Notes under the pieces: model-generated
Database searches by the model: none
Seen by the model: only the letters and a program-made list of their open reading frames with translations
What the model was told of the DNA's origin: nothing
Position numbers and translations under genes: made by a program
Source: Actinomycetota bacterium
Lineage (GTDB): Bacteria > Actinomycetota > Thermoleophilia > Gaiellales > Gaiellaceae
Assembly (NCBI GenBank): GCA_004366385.1
Contig: SIRU01000015.1
Coordinates: 45,516 to 109,515 of the forward strand
DNA length: 64,000 bases
Direction of reading: 5' to 3'
Shown: positions 28,331-40,280 of the stretch, one piece after another
Position numbering within the stretch: position 1 is the stretch's first letter
Layout of the letters: each line of letters begins with the position of its first letter

Positions 28331-29346
28331 CAGCTCTCGCCCTCCGTCTCGGCGGCAGGCGCCTCCGGTGCGGCCTCGGAGGCCACCTCGGGAGCGGCCT
28401 CGGGAGCCGCCGGGGCCTGCATCTCGGGCTCGACGGGCGCCGCCTGAGCCTCTGCCGGAGCCTCCACCGGGGTCTTCGGCGCCATGGCCTCGGGAGCATC
28501 GGCGGTCATGTCGCGGCGCGGGCGCTGGGGCCCACGGCCGCCGCCGGGGCGCTGCCCGCGGCGCTTGCGCGGAACGATGCCGAGCCCCTCGCGGTCGACG
28601 CCGCGCCCGCGGCCCTCGCGCGAGGCGCCCAGGCCCTCGGACGACGCGCCGCGCCGCCGTCGCGCCTGGTCCTGGTCGCCGAGCCGCGAATCGCCGCGGC
28701 CGGCGCCCTCGTAGCCCTCCGGCATGATCTCGCCCTTGTTGATCCAGACCTTCACGCCGACCTGGCCGGCGCTCGTCTTGGCCTCGGCCTGCCCGTAGTC
28801 GATGTCAGCGCGGATCGTGTGCAGCGGCACCCGGCCCTCGGAGTACATCTCGCGGCGGCTCATCTCGCCGCCCGTCAGGCGGCCCGCGGCCGTGATCTTG
28901 ATGCCCTGCGCGCCCGAGCGCATCGCCGAGGCGAGCGAGCGCTTCATCGCGCGGCGGAAGCTCACGCGGTTCTCGAGCTGCTCGGCGATGGACTGCGCGA
29001 CGAGCTTCGCGTCGAGCTCGGGACGCTTGATCTCGTTGATGTTGATGTGGACGTTCTTCTTCGTGATCGCGTGCAGGTCGCGACGCAGCGCGTCCACCTC
29101 GACGCCCGACTTGCCGATCACGATCCCAGGCCGCGCCGTGAAGATGTCGACCGTGATCCGCTGCTTGTCCTTGCGGATGAGAATGTCGGAGAGCCCGGCG
29201 TGCGAGAGCTTGCCGAGGATGTGACGGCGGATCTTGACGTCCTCGAGCAGGTACTCGGAGAACTCCTTCTTGCCCGTCCACCAGTTCGACTTCCAGTCGT
29301 GGATCACGCCCACGCGAAACCCACCGGGGTGCACCTTCTGACCCAT
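28330..29346 (-). CDS. rpsC: 30S ribosomal protein S3 with basic-acidic C-terminal extension
   Basis: 338 residues versus about 210-275. The normal S3 body runs from [18 protein letters not shown] through the KH domain ([18 protein letters not shown]) to [16 protein letters not shown]. After it come about 65 Arg/Gly-rich residues and about 55 Ala/Glu/Pro-rich residues ending AAETEGES. Mycobacterial S3 also has a tail, but shorter. Helps unwind mRNA at the entry channel. The ATG overlaps the rplV stop (TAATG). Confidence 0.96.
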   Translation of the reverse strand: MGQKVHPGGFRVGVIHDWKSNWWTGKKEFSEYLLEDVKIRRHILGKLSHAGLSDILIRKDKQRITVDIFTARPGIVIGKSGVEVDALRRDLHAITKKNVHININEIKRPELDAKLVAQSIAEQLENRVSFRRAMKRSLASAMRSGAQGIKITAAGRLTGGEMSRREMYSEGRVPLHTIRADIDYGQAEAKTSAGQVGVKVWINKGEIMPEGYEGAGRGDSRLGDQDQARRRRGASSEGLGASREGRGRGVDREGLGIVPRKRRGQRPGGGRGPQRPRRDMTADAPEAMAPKTPVEAPAEAQAAPVEPEMQAPAAPEAAPEVASEAAPEAPAAETEGES

Positions 29347-29855
29347 TAGGCGGCGACTCCTTCCTTCGTCTTCTTGCGCCTCGAAGCCTTCGGCTTCTCG
29401 GCGGCCTCGGTGGTCTCGACGGTCTCGTCGGCGGCGGGAGCCGTCTCCTCGGCGGCCGGCTTGGCCGTGCTGCGACGGCGCCGGGTCTCGACCTCCGGCG
29501 GCTCCACGAGCACGAGCGTGACGTGGCACGTGCGCTTGCGGATGCGGTTGACGCGGCCGCGGGCGCGCGGCTTCCAGCGCTTGAGCGTCGGCCCGACGTC
29601 CGCGTACGCGGACTCGACGATCAGCTCGTCGCCGTCCAGCCCGTGATTCGCCTCGGCGTTCGCGACGGCGGAGCGCAGCACCTTCTCGATGTCCGTCGCG
29701 ACCGCGCGGGTCGTGAACGCGAGCACGGTGCGCGCCTCGGGCACGGTGCGGCCGCGGATGTGGTCGAGCACGATCCGCGCCTTGCGCGCCGACGTGCGCA
29801 CCCACTTCGCCTGCGCCCTGACGCGCATGCGGTCGTCTGTCGCCGTCTTGCTCAT
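29346..29855 (-). CDS. rplV: 50S ribosomal protein L22 with C-terminal extension
   Basis: 169 residues versus about 110-115. Core: AKWVRTSARKARIVLDHIRG and the tunnel loop RWKPRARGRVNRIRKRTCHV, where macrolide-resistance changes occur; no obvious deletion. About 50 extra residues alternate acidic (AAEETAPAADETVETTEAAE) and basic (SRRKKTKEG) stretches. Ten bases separate it from rpsS. Confidence 0.96.
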   Translation of the reverse strand: MSKTATDDRMRVRAQAKWVRTSARKARIVLDHIRGRTVPEARTVLAFTTRAVATDIEKVLRSAVANAEANHGLDGDELIVESAYADVGPTLKRWKPRARGRVNRIRKRTCHVTLVLVEPPEVETRRRRSTAKPAAEETAPAADETVETTEAAEKPKASRRKKTKEGVAA

Positions 29856-29865
29856 GTCCGCTTCT

Positions 29866-30152
29866 TCAGCTCCGTTTCTTCACTTGGGCCTGCCGGTCGC
29901 CGGAGTGGCTCCGGAAGGTCCGGGTCGGGGCGAACTCGCCCAGCTTGTGGCCGACCATCTGCTCCGTGACGAAGACGGGCACGTGCTTGCGGCCGTCGTG
30001 GACCGCGATCGTGTGCCCGACCATCTCGGGGAAGATCGTGGACGTGCGCGACCAGGTGCGGATCATCCGCTTCTCGCCGCTCGCGTTCATCGCCTCGATC
30101 CGGCTCATGAGCCGGTCCTGGACGAACGGCCCCTTTCTCGATGACCTGCTCA

Positions 30153-30153
<1 letters not shown>
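29866..30153 (-). CDS. rpsS: 30S ribosomal protein S19
   Basis: 95 residues from a GTG start giving [14 protein letters not shown]. Conserved [19 protein letters not shown] and [16 protein letters not shown] blocks. Head protein of the 30S subunit. The start overlaps the rplB stop (TAGTG); the longer open frame is spurious. Confidence 0.97.
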
Positions 30154-30998
<845 letters not shown>

Positions 30999-31067
30999 CA
31001 GCGGTTGCTCCCGGTACAGATCGTGCGCCGGCTCGGCGAAACGCGAGCAGCGCCAGGACGTAGGGAG

Positions 31068-31092
31068 CGCTCGTACCGGAAAGGTACGAGCG
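31068..31092. promoter_or_regulatory. hairpin in the rplW-rplB spacer
   Basis: CGCTCGTACC and GGTACGAGCG form a perfect 10-bp stem around a GGAAA loop (TTTCC on the minus-strand RNA). The 160-base gap around it holds no gene. Possible roles are RNA processing, internal termination or a protein-binding leader for rplB; no U-run follows. Confidence 0.5.
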
Positions 31093-31158
31093 TGACTGAG
31101 GACGACGCGATGCGACGCGTTGCAGCCGGTGTGCGAGATGTGCCGGGAGTGACCGCTC

Positions 31159-31455
31159 TCATACGGAGGCTCCTTCGAAGATCTCGATCTCGTGGCCCGG
31201 CTTGAGCTGGACGATCGCCTTCTTCCAGCCGGGCCGGCGGCCCTTCGTGAACCCGCGCCGCTTCGGCTTCGACTGCACCTTCACAACGTTGACCTTCTGC
31301 ACCTCGACGTCGAAGAGCTCCTCGACGGCCTGACGGATCTGCGTCTTGTGCGCGTCCTCGTGCACGCGGAACGTGTACTTGCGGTCGGTGATGAGCGAGT
31401 AGCTCTTCTCCGAGACGACCGGCGCGAGGAGAACCTGGTTCGGGTGCAAGCTCAC
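31159..31455 (-). CDS. rplW: 50S ribosomal protein L23
   Basis: 98 residues from a GTG start: [19 protein letters not shown], with [20 protein letters not shown] and the basic hairpin [20 protein letters not shown]. Lines the exit tunnel and docks SRP and trigger factor. The GTG overlaps the rplD stop (GTGA). Confidence 0.97.
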   Translation of the reverse strand: MSLHPNQVLLAPVVSEKSYSLITDRKYTFRVHEDAHKTQIRQAVEELFDVEVQKVNVVKVQSKPKRRGFTKGRRPGWKKAIVQLKPGHEIEIFEGASV

Positions 31456-32111
31456 TCCGCCGCCTCCTCCCCGTTCGTCGCCGCCCCGGCACCGGCGCGC
31501 GCGAGCACGAGCGGAAGCGCGGCTTCGCTGACGAGCAGCGAGCGCGCCCAGACGACGCCTGCGACCTCGAGCTCGGCCGGGACGGTCACGAGAACTCGCT
31601 CGAGGTTCCGGAACGACTTGACGAGGGTCTCCTCGTCCTCGGTGGCGACGACGAGCGTGGGCCGCTCGGAGAAGCCCTCGAGGAGCTCGGCGGCCTTGCG
31701 GGTCGACGGCGCGTCGCCGAAGGCGGCGCCGTCGACGAGCGCGAGCGTCCCCTTCCCCGCGTGGCTGGAGAGGGCGCCGCGCAGCGCGGCCCGGCGAGCC
31801 TTGCGGTTCACCTTGACCTCGAAGTTGCGGTTGTTCGGCGGGAACGCCATGCCGCCACCCGTCCACTGCGGCGCACGCGTGGTGCCGGCGCGGGCGCGGC
31901 CCGTGCCCTTCTGGCGCCACGGCTTGGAGCGACCGCCCTGGACGAGCGCGCGATTCTTGCCGCCGCGCGTCGCAGCGCGCGCGGCGTTCATCTCCGCGCG
32001 AACCGTTTCGTGGACGAGGTGGGCCTTCACGTCCGCCGCGAACACGGACGCCTCCAGCGAGACCTCACGCGCCTTCGCCGCGCCGAGCACCGATGCCTTG
32101 GGCGCCGCCAT
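31452..32111 (-). CDS. rplD: 50S ribosomal protein L4
   Basis: 219 residues. RAATRGGKNRALVQGGRSKP and QKGTGRARAGTTRAPQW form the tunnel loop; the Rossmann-like remainder is normal. In E. coli L4 autoregulates the S10 operon; no leader equivalent was recognised here. The ATG overlaps the rplC stop (TGATG), with a GTG one codon earlier as alternative. Confidence 0.97.
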   Translation of the reverse strand: MAAPKASVLGAAKAREVSLEASVFAADVKAHLVHETVRAEMNAARAATRGGKNRALVQGGRSKPWRQKGTGRARAGTTRAPQWTGGGMAFPPNNRNFEVKVNRKARRAALRGALSSHAGKGTLALVDGAAFGDAPSTRKAAELLEGFSERPTLVVATEDEETLVKSFRNLERVLVTVPAELEVAGVVWARSLLVSEAALPLVLARAGAGAATNGEEAAE

Positions 32112-32725
32112 CACGCGCTCCTGATCTCCACGATGCCGCTCGCCGAGCCGGGCACAGAGCCGCGAATCAGCATGAGGTTCCGCTCCGGGTCGACCTCGTG
32201 CACGACGAGACCGAGCTGCGTGACGCGGCTCCCGCCCATGCGGCCGGGCATCTTCTTGCCCCGCATGACGCGGGACGGCGTGGCCGACGCACCGATGGAG
32301 CCGGGCGCACGGACGTTGTGCGAGCCGTGCGAGACCGGGCCGCGCGTGAAGCCGTGCCGCTTGATCGTGCCCTGGAAGCCCTTCCCGATCGAGACGCCGG
32401 TGACCTTGATCGCCTCGCCCGGCTCGAAGGTCTCGACGGTGACGGTGTCGCCGACCGCGAGCGGGCTCTCGCCGCGCACCTCGACAAGGTGCCGGTGGGG
32501 GCCGGCGCCCGCCTTCGCCAGGTGACCGAGCTCCGGCTTCGAGAGCTTCCGCTCGAGCGTCTCCTCGAAGGCGAGCTGCACGGCGTCGTAGCCGTCCGTG
32601 TCGACGGTCTTCACCTGGATCACGGGGCACGGGCCGGCCTCGACGACCGTGACCGCGGTCATCGCGCCCGTCTCCGGGTCGAAGACCTGGGTCATACCGA
32701 GCTTCTTGCCGACGATGCCCTTCAT
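32111..32725 (-). CDS. rplC: 50S ribosomal protein L3
   Basis: 204 residues. MKGIVGKKLGMTQVFDPETG and the KRHGFTRGPVSHGSHNVRAP loop that reaches the peptidyl transferase centre. Early assembly protein of the 50S subunit. Lies one base after rpsJ. Confidence 0.98.
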   Translation of the reverse strand: MKGIVGKKLGMTQVFDPETGAMTAVTVVEAGPCPVIQVKTVDTDGYDAVQLAFEETLERKLSKPELGHLAKAGAGPHRHLVEVRGESPLAVGDTVTVETFEPGEAIKVTGVSIGKGFQGTIKRHGFTRGPVSHGSHNVRAPGSIGASATPSRVMRGKKMPGRMGGSRVTQLGLVVHEVDPERNLMLIRGSVPGSASGIVEIRSA

Positions 32726-32726
32726 G

Positions 32727-33035
32727 TCAGAGCTTGATCTCGATGTCGACGCCCGCCGGGAGGTCGAGGCGCATGAGCGAGTCGACCGTCTTCGGCGTGG
32801 GCGAGTGGATGTCGATGAGGCGCTTGTGCGTCCGCACCTCGAAGTGCTCCCGCGAGTCCTTGTCCTTGAACGGGCTGCGGATGACGCAGTAGACGTTCTT
32901 CTCCGTCGGGAGCGGGACGGGGCCCGTGATCGTGGCGCCGGTGCGCTGCGCCGTGTCCACGATCTGGGCGGCGGACTTGTCCACCGTCTGGTGGTCGTAG
33001 CCCTTCAGTCGGATGCGGATCTTCTGCTGTGCCAT
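32727..33035 (-). CDS. rpsJ: 30S ribosomal protein S10 (NusE)
   Basis: 102 residues. [40 protein letters not shown] and [16 protein letters not shown] are canonical. Works in the 30S head and, as NusE, with NusB/NusG in antitermination. First gene of the S10 group; a 54-base gap with a family C palindrome separates it from tuf. Confidence 0.98.
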   Translation of the reverse strand: MAQQKIRIRLKGYDHQTVDKSAAQIVDTAQRTGATITGPVPLPTEKNVYCVIRSPFKDKDSREHFEVRTHKRLIDIHSPTPKTVDSLMRLDLPAGVDIEIKL

Positions 33036-33057
33036 GTGGGTGTCACCGGCCGGGTGA

Positions 33058-33077
33058 GGGCGAGGCGAGCCTCGCCC
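33058..33077. repeat. palindrome family C, copy between tuf and rpsJ
   Basis: GGGCGAGGC-GA-GCCTCGCCC, identical in the 20-base core to the rpsD copy, followed by CCTACG and then CCCTAC, which carries the tuf stop codon at 33090-33092. Confidence 0.8.
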
Positions 33078-33089
33078 CTACGCCCGTCC

Positions 33090-34280
<1,191 letters not shown>

Positions 34281-34310
34281 TCCTCTCTCTCCTACCCTCC
34301 GATTGAGGCC

Positions 34311-34321
34311 GGGGCGAGCCC

Positions 34322-34324
<3 letters not shown>
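34311..34324. repeat. palindrome family C, minimal copy at the fusA stop
   Basis: GGGGC-GA-GCCCC followed by TAG. The last C together with TA is the fusA stop codon on the minus strand (CTA, 34322-34324). Short, but same sequence style and same position relative to a stop as the other copies. Confidence 0.45.
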
Positions 34325-36436
<2,112 letters not shown>

Positions 36437-36455
36437 CGTCCTCGTACCCCGGCCC

Positions 36456-36926
36456 CTACCAGCGGTAGTGCGCGAAGGCCTTGTTGGCCTGCGCCATGCG
36501 GTAGATGTCGTCCTTCTTCTTGTAGGCGCCGCCCTGCTGCGAGAGCGCGTCCACGAGCTCACCCGCGAGCTTCGCGGGCATGCCCTTCTCACGCCGCTCG
36601 CGCGCGTTCTGCACGATCCAGCGCAGCGCGAGCGTGCGCGCGCGGCGCTGCGGCACCTCGACGGGCACCTGGTAGTTCGCGCCGCCGACGCGGCGCGAGC
36701 GGACCTCGAGCACGGGCGTCACGCTCTTCACGGCGCCCTCGAGCAGCTCGAGCTGCGGCTTGCCGGTCTTCTCGGACGCGATCGCGAGCGCGTCGTAGAC
36801 GATCTGCTCCGAGATCGACTTCTTCCCGTCCAGCATGAGCCGGTTCACGAGCTGCGTCACGAGGACCGACCCGTGGACGGGATCGGGCTCGAGCTCGCGG
36901 GGCTGGATCTCTGCGCGGCGGGGCAT
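36456..36926 (-). CDS. rpsG: 30S ribosomal protein S7
   Basis: 156 residues. [32 protein letters not shown] [20 protein letters not shown], and [13 protein letters not shown] at the end. Nucleates the 30S head and lines the E site. Two bases after rpsL. Confidence 0.98.
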   Translation of the reverse strand: MPRRAEIQPRELEPDPVHGSVLVTQLVNRLMLDGKKSISEQIVYDALAIASEKTGKPQLELLEGAVKSVTPVLEVRSRRVGGANYQVPVEVPQRRARTLALRWIVQNARERREKGMPAKLAGELVDALSQQGGAYKKKDDIYRMAQANKAFAHYRW

Positions 36927-36928
36927 GG

Positions 36929-37297
36929 CTAGGGCTTCTTCGCGCCGTACTTCGAGCGGGCCTGGCGGCGCTCGGTGACGCCGGCCGAGTCGAGCCCGCC
37001 GCGGATGACCTTGTAGCGGAAGCCCGGGAGGTCCTTCACGCGGCCCCCACGCACGAGCACGACCGAGTGCTCCTGGAGGTTGTGACCCTCACCGGGGATG
37101 TACGCACCGACCTCCATCGCGTTGGTGAGCCGCACGCGCGCGACCTTGCGCAGCGCGGAGTTCGGCTTCTTCGGCGTCGTCGTGTACACGCGCGTGCAGA
37201 CGCCGCGCTTCTGCGGCGCTCCCCGAAGGGCGGGTGTCTTGGCCTTGGCCCGCGGGCTCTTGCGGCCCTTGCGGACGAGCTGATTCACGGTGGGCAC
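36929..37297 (-). CDS. rpsL: 30S ribosomal protein S12
   Basis: 122 residues, GTG start with AGGAGT Shine-Dalgarno. [13 protein letters not shown], then [17 protein letters not shown] and [18 protein letters not shown]. The Lys residues altered in streptomycin-resistant mutants (in PKKPNS and GRVKDLPG) are wild type. First gene of the 20-kb ribosomal block. In its upstream 170 bases no clear two-hexamer promoter was found; TACCAT at 37379-37384 (minus strand) is a weak -10 candidate. Confidence 0.98.
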   Translation of the reverse strand: MPTVNQLVRKGRKSPRAKAKTPALRGAPQKRGVCTRVYTTTPKKPNSALRKVARVRLTNAMEVGAYIPGEGHNLQEHSVVLVRGGRVKDLPGFRYKVIRGGLDSAGVTERRQARSKYGAKKP

Positions 37298-37431
37298 GCG
37301 CTACTCCTACGACGGTCGGTTGCTGTCCTCGAATAGAACGGCCGGCAGGCATGCGGTGCCCGCCGACCAGGCCGCGCGATGGTAGCAGAGACGTGTCGCA
37401 CGCGCGCCCTGGCGCCGTCCTGCCTCGTTCC

Positions 37432-37437
37432 TACAGT
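37432..37437 (+). promoter_or_regulatory. -10 hexamer TACAGT upstream of the first GGDEF gene
   Basis: TACAGT lies 30 bases before the ATG at 37468, with GGGAGGACGGGG as Shine-Dalgarno between. The second GGDEF gene has the same TACAGT at 38263-38268, preceded by TGGTCA at 16 bases. Confidence 0.35.
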
Positions 37438-37467
37438 GAGACGGGTCGGCAGACAGGGAGGACGGGG

Positions 37468-38217
37468 ATGGACGGGATCGTGATCGCGCTCGTGATCGCC
37501 GCGCTGGCCGCCGCCGCGGCGGCGGTCGGAGCCGCGCGGGCGCACGCCCGTGCCCGCCGCTACGCGTCCGCGCTCGAGGATCTCGAGCGCAGCCTGCGGC
37601 CGATCTCCGAGCGGATCCGAGGCTCGGTGGAGCGCTCGCGGCTGACCGCCGCCACGCGCGAGGCGGCTCCCGACCCACGGCTCGAGGAGCTGCTCGACCG
37701 GATCGCGGCCGACGGCTCCGCGGTCGTCGCACTCCGGCAGCTCGCCGACGAGGTGTCGCCGGAGGACGCTCGGGCTCGGCGTCCGGCCTTCCGCGGCAAC
37801 CGCAGCACGTACGAGGCCGAGCTCGAGCGAGAGGTGGCGCGCGCGCGGCGCACCGGGCGGCCGCTGTCGCTCGTCCTCATCGACGTCGACCGGCCGACGC
37901 CCGACGGCATGCTCCGGCTCGCGGCGCTGCTCACGCGCATCCCACGCGTGACGGACACGGTCTGCCGGCGCCGGCGGGACGCGTTCGGCGTCCTGCTCCC
38001 GGAGACGGCCGAGGACGGCGCGCACCGCTTCGATGCTCGCCTGCGGGAGGAGGTCGCGCAGAGCTTCGACTCGGCGCGCGGGGCGACGTTCACCACCGGG
38101 ATCGTCGAGTGGCGTCCCGACGAGAGCGGCGAGGCGTTCGACGCTCGCGCCCGCGCCGCGCTCGAGGGCCGGACTGCGACGGGCTCTGGCGGCGCCGCGG
38201 CGGACGCGCCGGCCTGA
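37468..38217 (+). CDS. membrane-anchored degenerate GGDEF-domain protein
   Basis: 249 residues. One N-terminal membrane helix (IVIALVIAALAAAAAAVGAA), a short coiled region, then a GGDEF domain from about residue 110 (TYEAELEREVARARRTGRPLS). The active-site signature is replaced by RRDAF (in CRRRRDAFGVLLPE), so cyclase activity is unlikely. The inhibitory-site motif RxxD is kept as RVTD, exactly five residues upstream, which suggests a c-di-GMP-binding receptor role. First of three GGDEF genes on this strand. Confidence 0.8.
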   Translation: MDGIVIALVIAALAAAAAAVGAARAHARARRYASALEDLERSLRPISERIRGSVERSRLTAATREAAPDPRLEELLDRIAADGSAVVALRQLADEVSPEDARARRPAFRGNRSTYEAELEREVARARRTGRPLSLVLIDVDRPTPDGMLRLAALLTRIPRVTDTVCRRRRDAFGVLLPETAEDGAHRFDARLREEVAQSFDSARGATFTTGIVEWRPDESGEAFDARARAALEGRTATGSGGAAADAPA

Positions 38218-38289
38218 CGAGAAGCGGCGCCGCGCACATCTGGTCAGCGCGGCGATCCCGAGTACAGTGCGACGGGGTACCCCGAACGG

Positions 38290-39510
38290 GTGTCGGGCCC
38301 AACCGACGATCGAGCGGAGAGGCGACAGGGGAGGAAGCACGTGCTGGCGGTGTCGACATCGGCTGTGATCGCCGTGCTCGCGTTCGCCTCGGTGGCCGCG
38401 CTCGTGACGGTCGTCGTCCTACGCCGGCTCTCCCCCGCGCCCCAGGGCTCGCACGAGCTCGTGAAGGCCGTCGACGAGATGCGCCTGAAGATGGACGAGC
38501 TCTCGCAGGACCTCTCGGAGGCGCTCGAGCGGGCCGAGCGCGAGAGCCGCAGGAACCGGCTCTTCGGGGAGCTCGGAGGCTCGATCGACCTCCCCGAGCT
38601 CCTCGACCGCGTGCTCGACGCGGCGATGGAGATCCCCGGCTTCGACGCGGCGCTGATCTCGGTCGAGGGACAGGGCGTCGCACCTGTCGTCGTCACGCGG
38701 TCGCTGACGCCGGAGGAAGCGGCCAAGCCGCCGACCTCGGGCGTCGCCGGTGCGCTCCCGGGCACGATCACGGTGACGTACCGCTACGGGCGTGACCTCG
38801 GCGCCGACCGCTCGGAACGGATCGGCGGAGGCGTGTTCATCCCGCTGATCGGACGCGACCTCGCTCCCATCGGCACGCTGTCGCTCTTCTGGCGGGCGCC
38901 CGACTTCGAGCCGAGTGCGGAGCAGATCGAGCAGGCGGAGGCCATCGCCGAGAGCTCCATTCCCGCGATCGAGAACGCCCGCCGCTACGGCGAGGCGCGC
39001 AAGGCCGCCGAGACGGACGCGCTGACCGGCCTCTACAACCAGCGCTACTTCCACGAGACGCTCCGCCGGGAGGTGCTGCGGGCGCAGCGCTACGAGCGCA
39101 ACCTCGCGCTCCTCGTGTTCGACGTCGACGACTTCAAGGGGATCAACGACCGGATCGGCCACCTCGCGGGCGACCGCGTCCTCGCGCAGGCCGCCGACCG
39201 GCTGCGCGAGGCCGTCCGCTCGGTCGACGTCGCCTGCCGGATCGGCGGTGACGAGTTCGCGGTGATCCTTCCCGAGTCGACGGCCCACGACGCCGACCAG
39301 CTCTACCGGCGCCTCCAGAGCTCCATGCGCGGGACGGCGCTCGGCCCCGACGAGGACCGGCTGCGGATCTCCGGGGGCATCGCCGAGCTCCAGCACGGCG
39401 ACACGGCCGCCGGGCTCTTCGAGCGGGCGGACGCCGCTCTCTACCGTGCGAAGGACCAGGGGAAGGACCGCGCCGACATCGCGCGGGTCGTCGACCGCCC
39501 CGGTCCGTGA
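38290..39510 (+). CDS. diguanylate cyclase (membrane helix, GAF-like, GGDEF)
   Basis: 406 residues, GTG start. Membrane helix VSTSAVIAVLAFASVAALVTVVV (about 20-43), a coiled coil, a GAF-like sensory domain (about 75-235), then a full GGDEF domain: DALTGLYNQRYF, FDVDDFKGINDRIGHLAGD and intact GGDEF in CRIGGDEFAVILPE. The I-site RSVD lies five residues upstream, so product inhibition is expected. Makes c-di-GMP from GTP. The only catalytically complete GGDEF protein of the three. No EAL or HD-GYP phosphodiesterase is nearby. Confidence 0.92.
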   Translation: MSGPTDDRAERRQGRKHVLAVSTSAVIAVLAFASVAALVTVVVLRRLSPAPQGSHELVKAVDEMRLKMDELSQDLSEALERAERESRRNRLFGELGGSIDLPELLDRVLDAAMEIPGFDAALISVEGQGVAPVVVTRSLTPEEAAKPPTSGVAGALPGTITVTYRYGRDLGADRSERIGGGVFIPLIGRDLAPIGTLSLFWRAPDFEPSAEQIEQAEAIAESSIPAIENARRYGEARKAAETDALTGLYNQRYFHETLRREVLRAQRYERNLALLVFDVDDFKGINDRIGHLAGDRVLAQAADRLREAVRSVDVACRIGGDEFAVILPESTAHDADQLYRRLQSSMRGTALGPDEDRLRISGGIAELQHGDTAAGLFERADAALYRAKDQGKDRADIARVVDRPGP

Positions 39511-39513
39511 GCC

Positions 39514-40149
39514 CTAGCCGGAGGGACGTTGAGCGCCGTAGCGGAACGGGCGCGTAGGCGCCTCGACCCCGCCCGCCCGTTCCACGGTGATCCCGACGAA
39601 CCACCCCGGCGGCACGCGGGCGGTCAGCGGGACGATCGTCTCGATGCCCGTGAAGGTCGCGCCCGGGACGTGCAGCGGCCGGCGCTTCGCCGGGTCGAGC
39701 GCCCACGCCTGATAGGTCAGCCCCACCGGCGCGACCGCCAGGCCGTCGAGCACGAGGAGGCCGCGCCCGCCGGCGCCGACCGCGAGCGTGATGCTGCCGT
39801 CGGCACCCTGCAGCGGGATGCGCTGGGTCGACGGCTTCGCGAGGAGGGACAGCGCCTGCGCGGCCCCGTAGATCGGAGCCGTCGGCGTGACCTCCGCGGA
39901 CCCTCCGTCCCGCATGCTCGAGGCGAACGCCCACGCACCGAGCGCGATCGCCACGACGCCCGCGACGACGGCGAGCGCCGCGAGCGTGACCCCGGAGAGG
40001 CGGTACGGGGACGGCAGCTCGATCGCCGAGTCGAGCGCCTGGGCCGTCTCGGGAGCGTCCTGCCCGTGCTCCCTCGAGACGAGCCCGTGGCCGTTCGACG
40101 AGGAGCGGCTCTCGAGGCGGACCGGCATCGGAGCGGCGGATGCTTCCAC
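39514..40149 (-). CDS. membrane protein with RskA-like (anti-sigma-K C-terminal) domain
   Basis: About 211 residues from a GTG seven bases after TAGCCT on the minus strand. A cytosolic N-terminal part of about 70 residues, one membrane helix (GVTLAALAVVAGVVAIALGAWAFA), then an extracellular domain like the C-terminus of anti-sigma factor RskA: LLVLDGLAVAPVGLTYQAWAL, VPPGWFVGITVERAGG. The HxxxCxxC zinc anti-sigma motif is absent and no sigma factor gene is adjacent, so regulation of a sigma factor is unproven. Converges with the diguanylate cyclase gene. Confidence 0.7.
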   Translation of the reverse strand: MEASAAPMPVRLESRSSSNGHGLVSREHGQDAPETAQALDSAIELPSPYRLSGVTLAALAVVAGVVAIALGAWAFASSMRDGGSAEVTPTAPIYGAAQALSLLAKPSTQRIPLQGADGSITLAVGAGGRGLLVLDGLAVAPVGLTYQAWALDPAKRRPLHVPGATFTGIETIVPLTARVPPGWFVGITVERAGGVEAPTRPFRYGAQRPSG

Positions 40150-40280
40150 GTCGTCGAGGCTAGCGAGAACACCGGTCGGACCGGTCGCGCGCTCGAGCCT
40201 CGGGCGTCGCCGCCGACCGACGGCCGCGGTATTACTACGCGTCGGGGGAAGCGGAATTGCCCTGGGCCCCCGCCGAGCCG

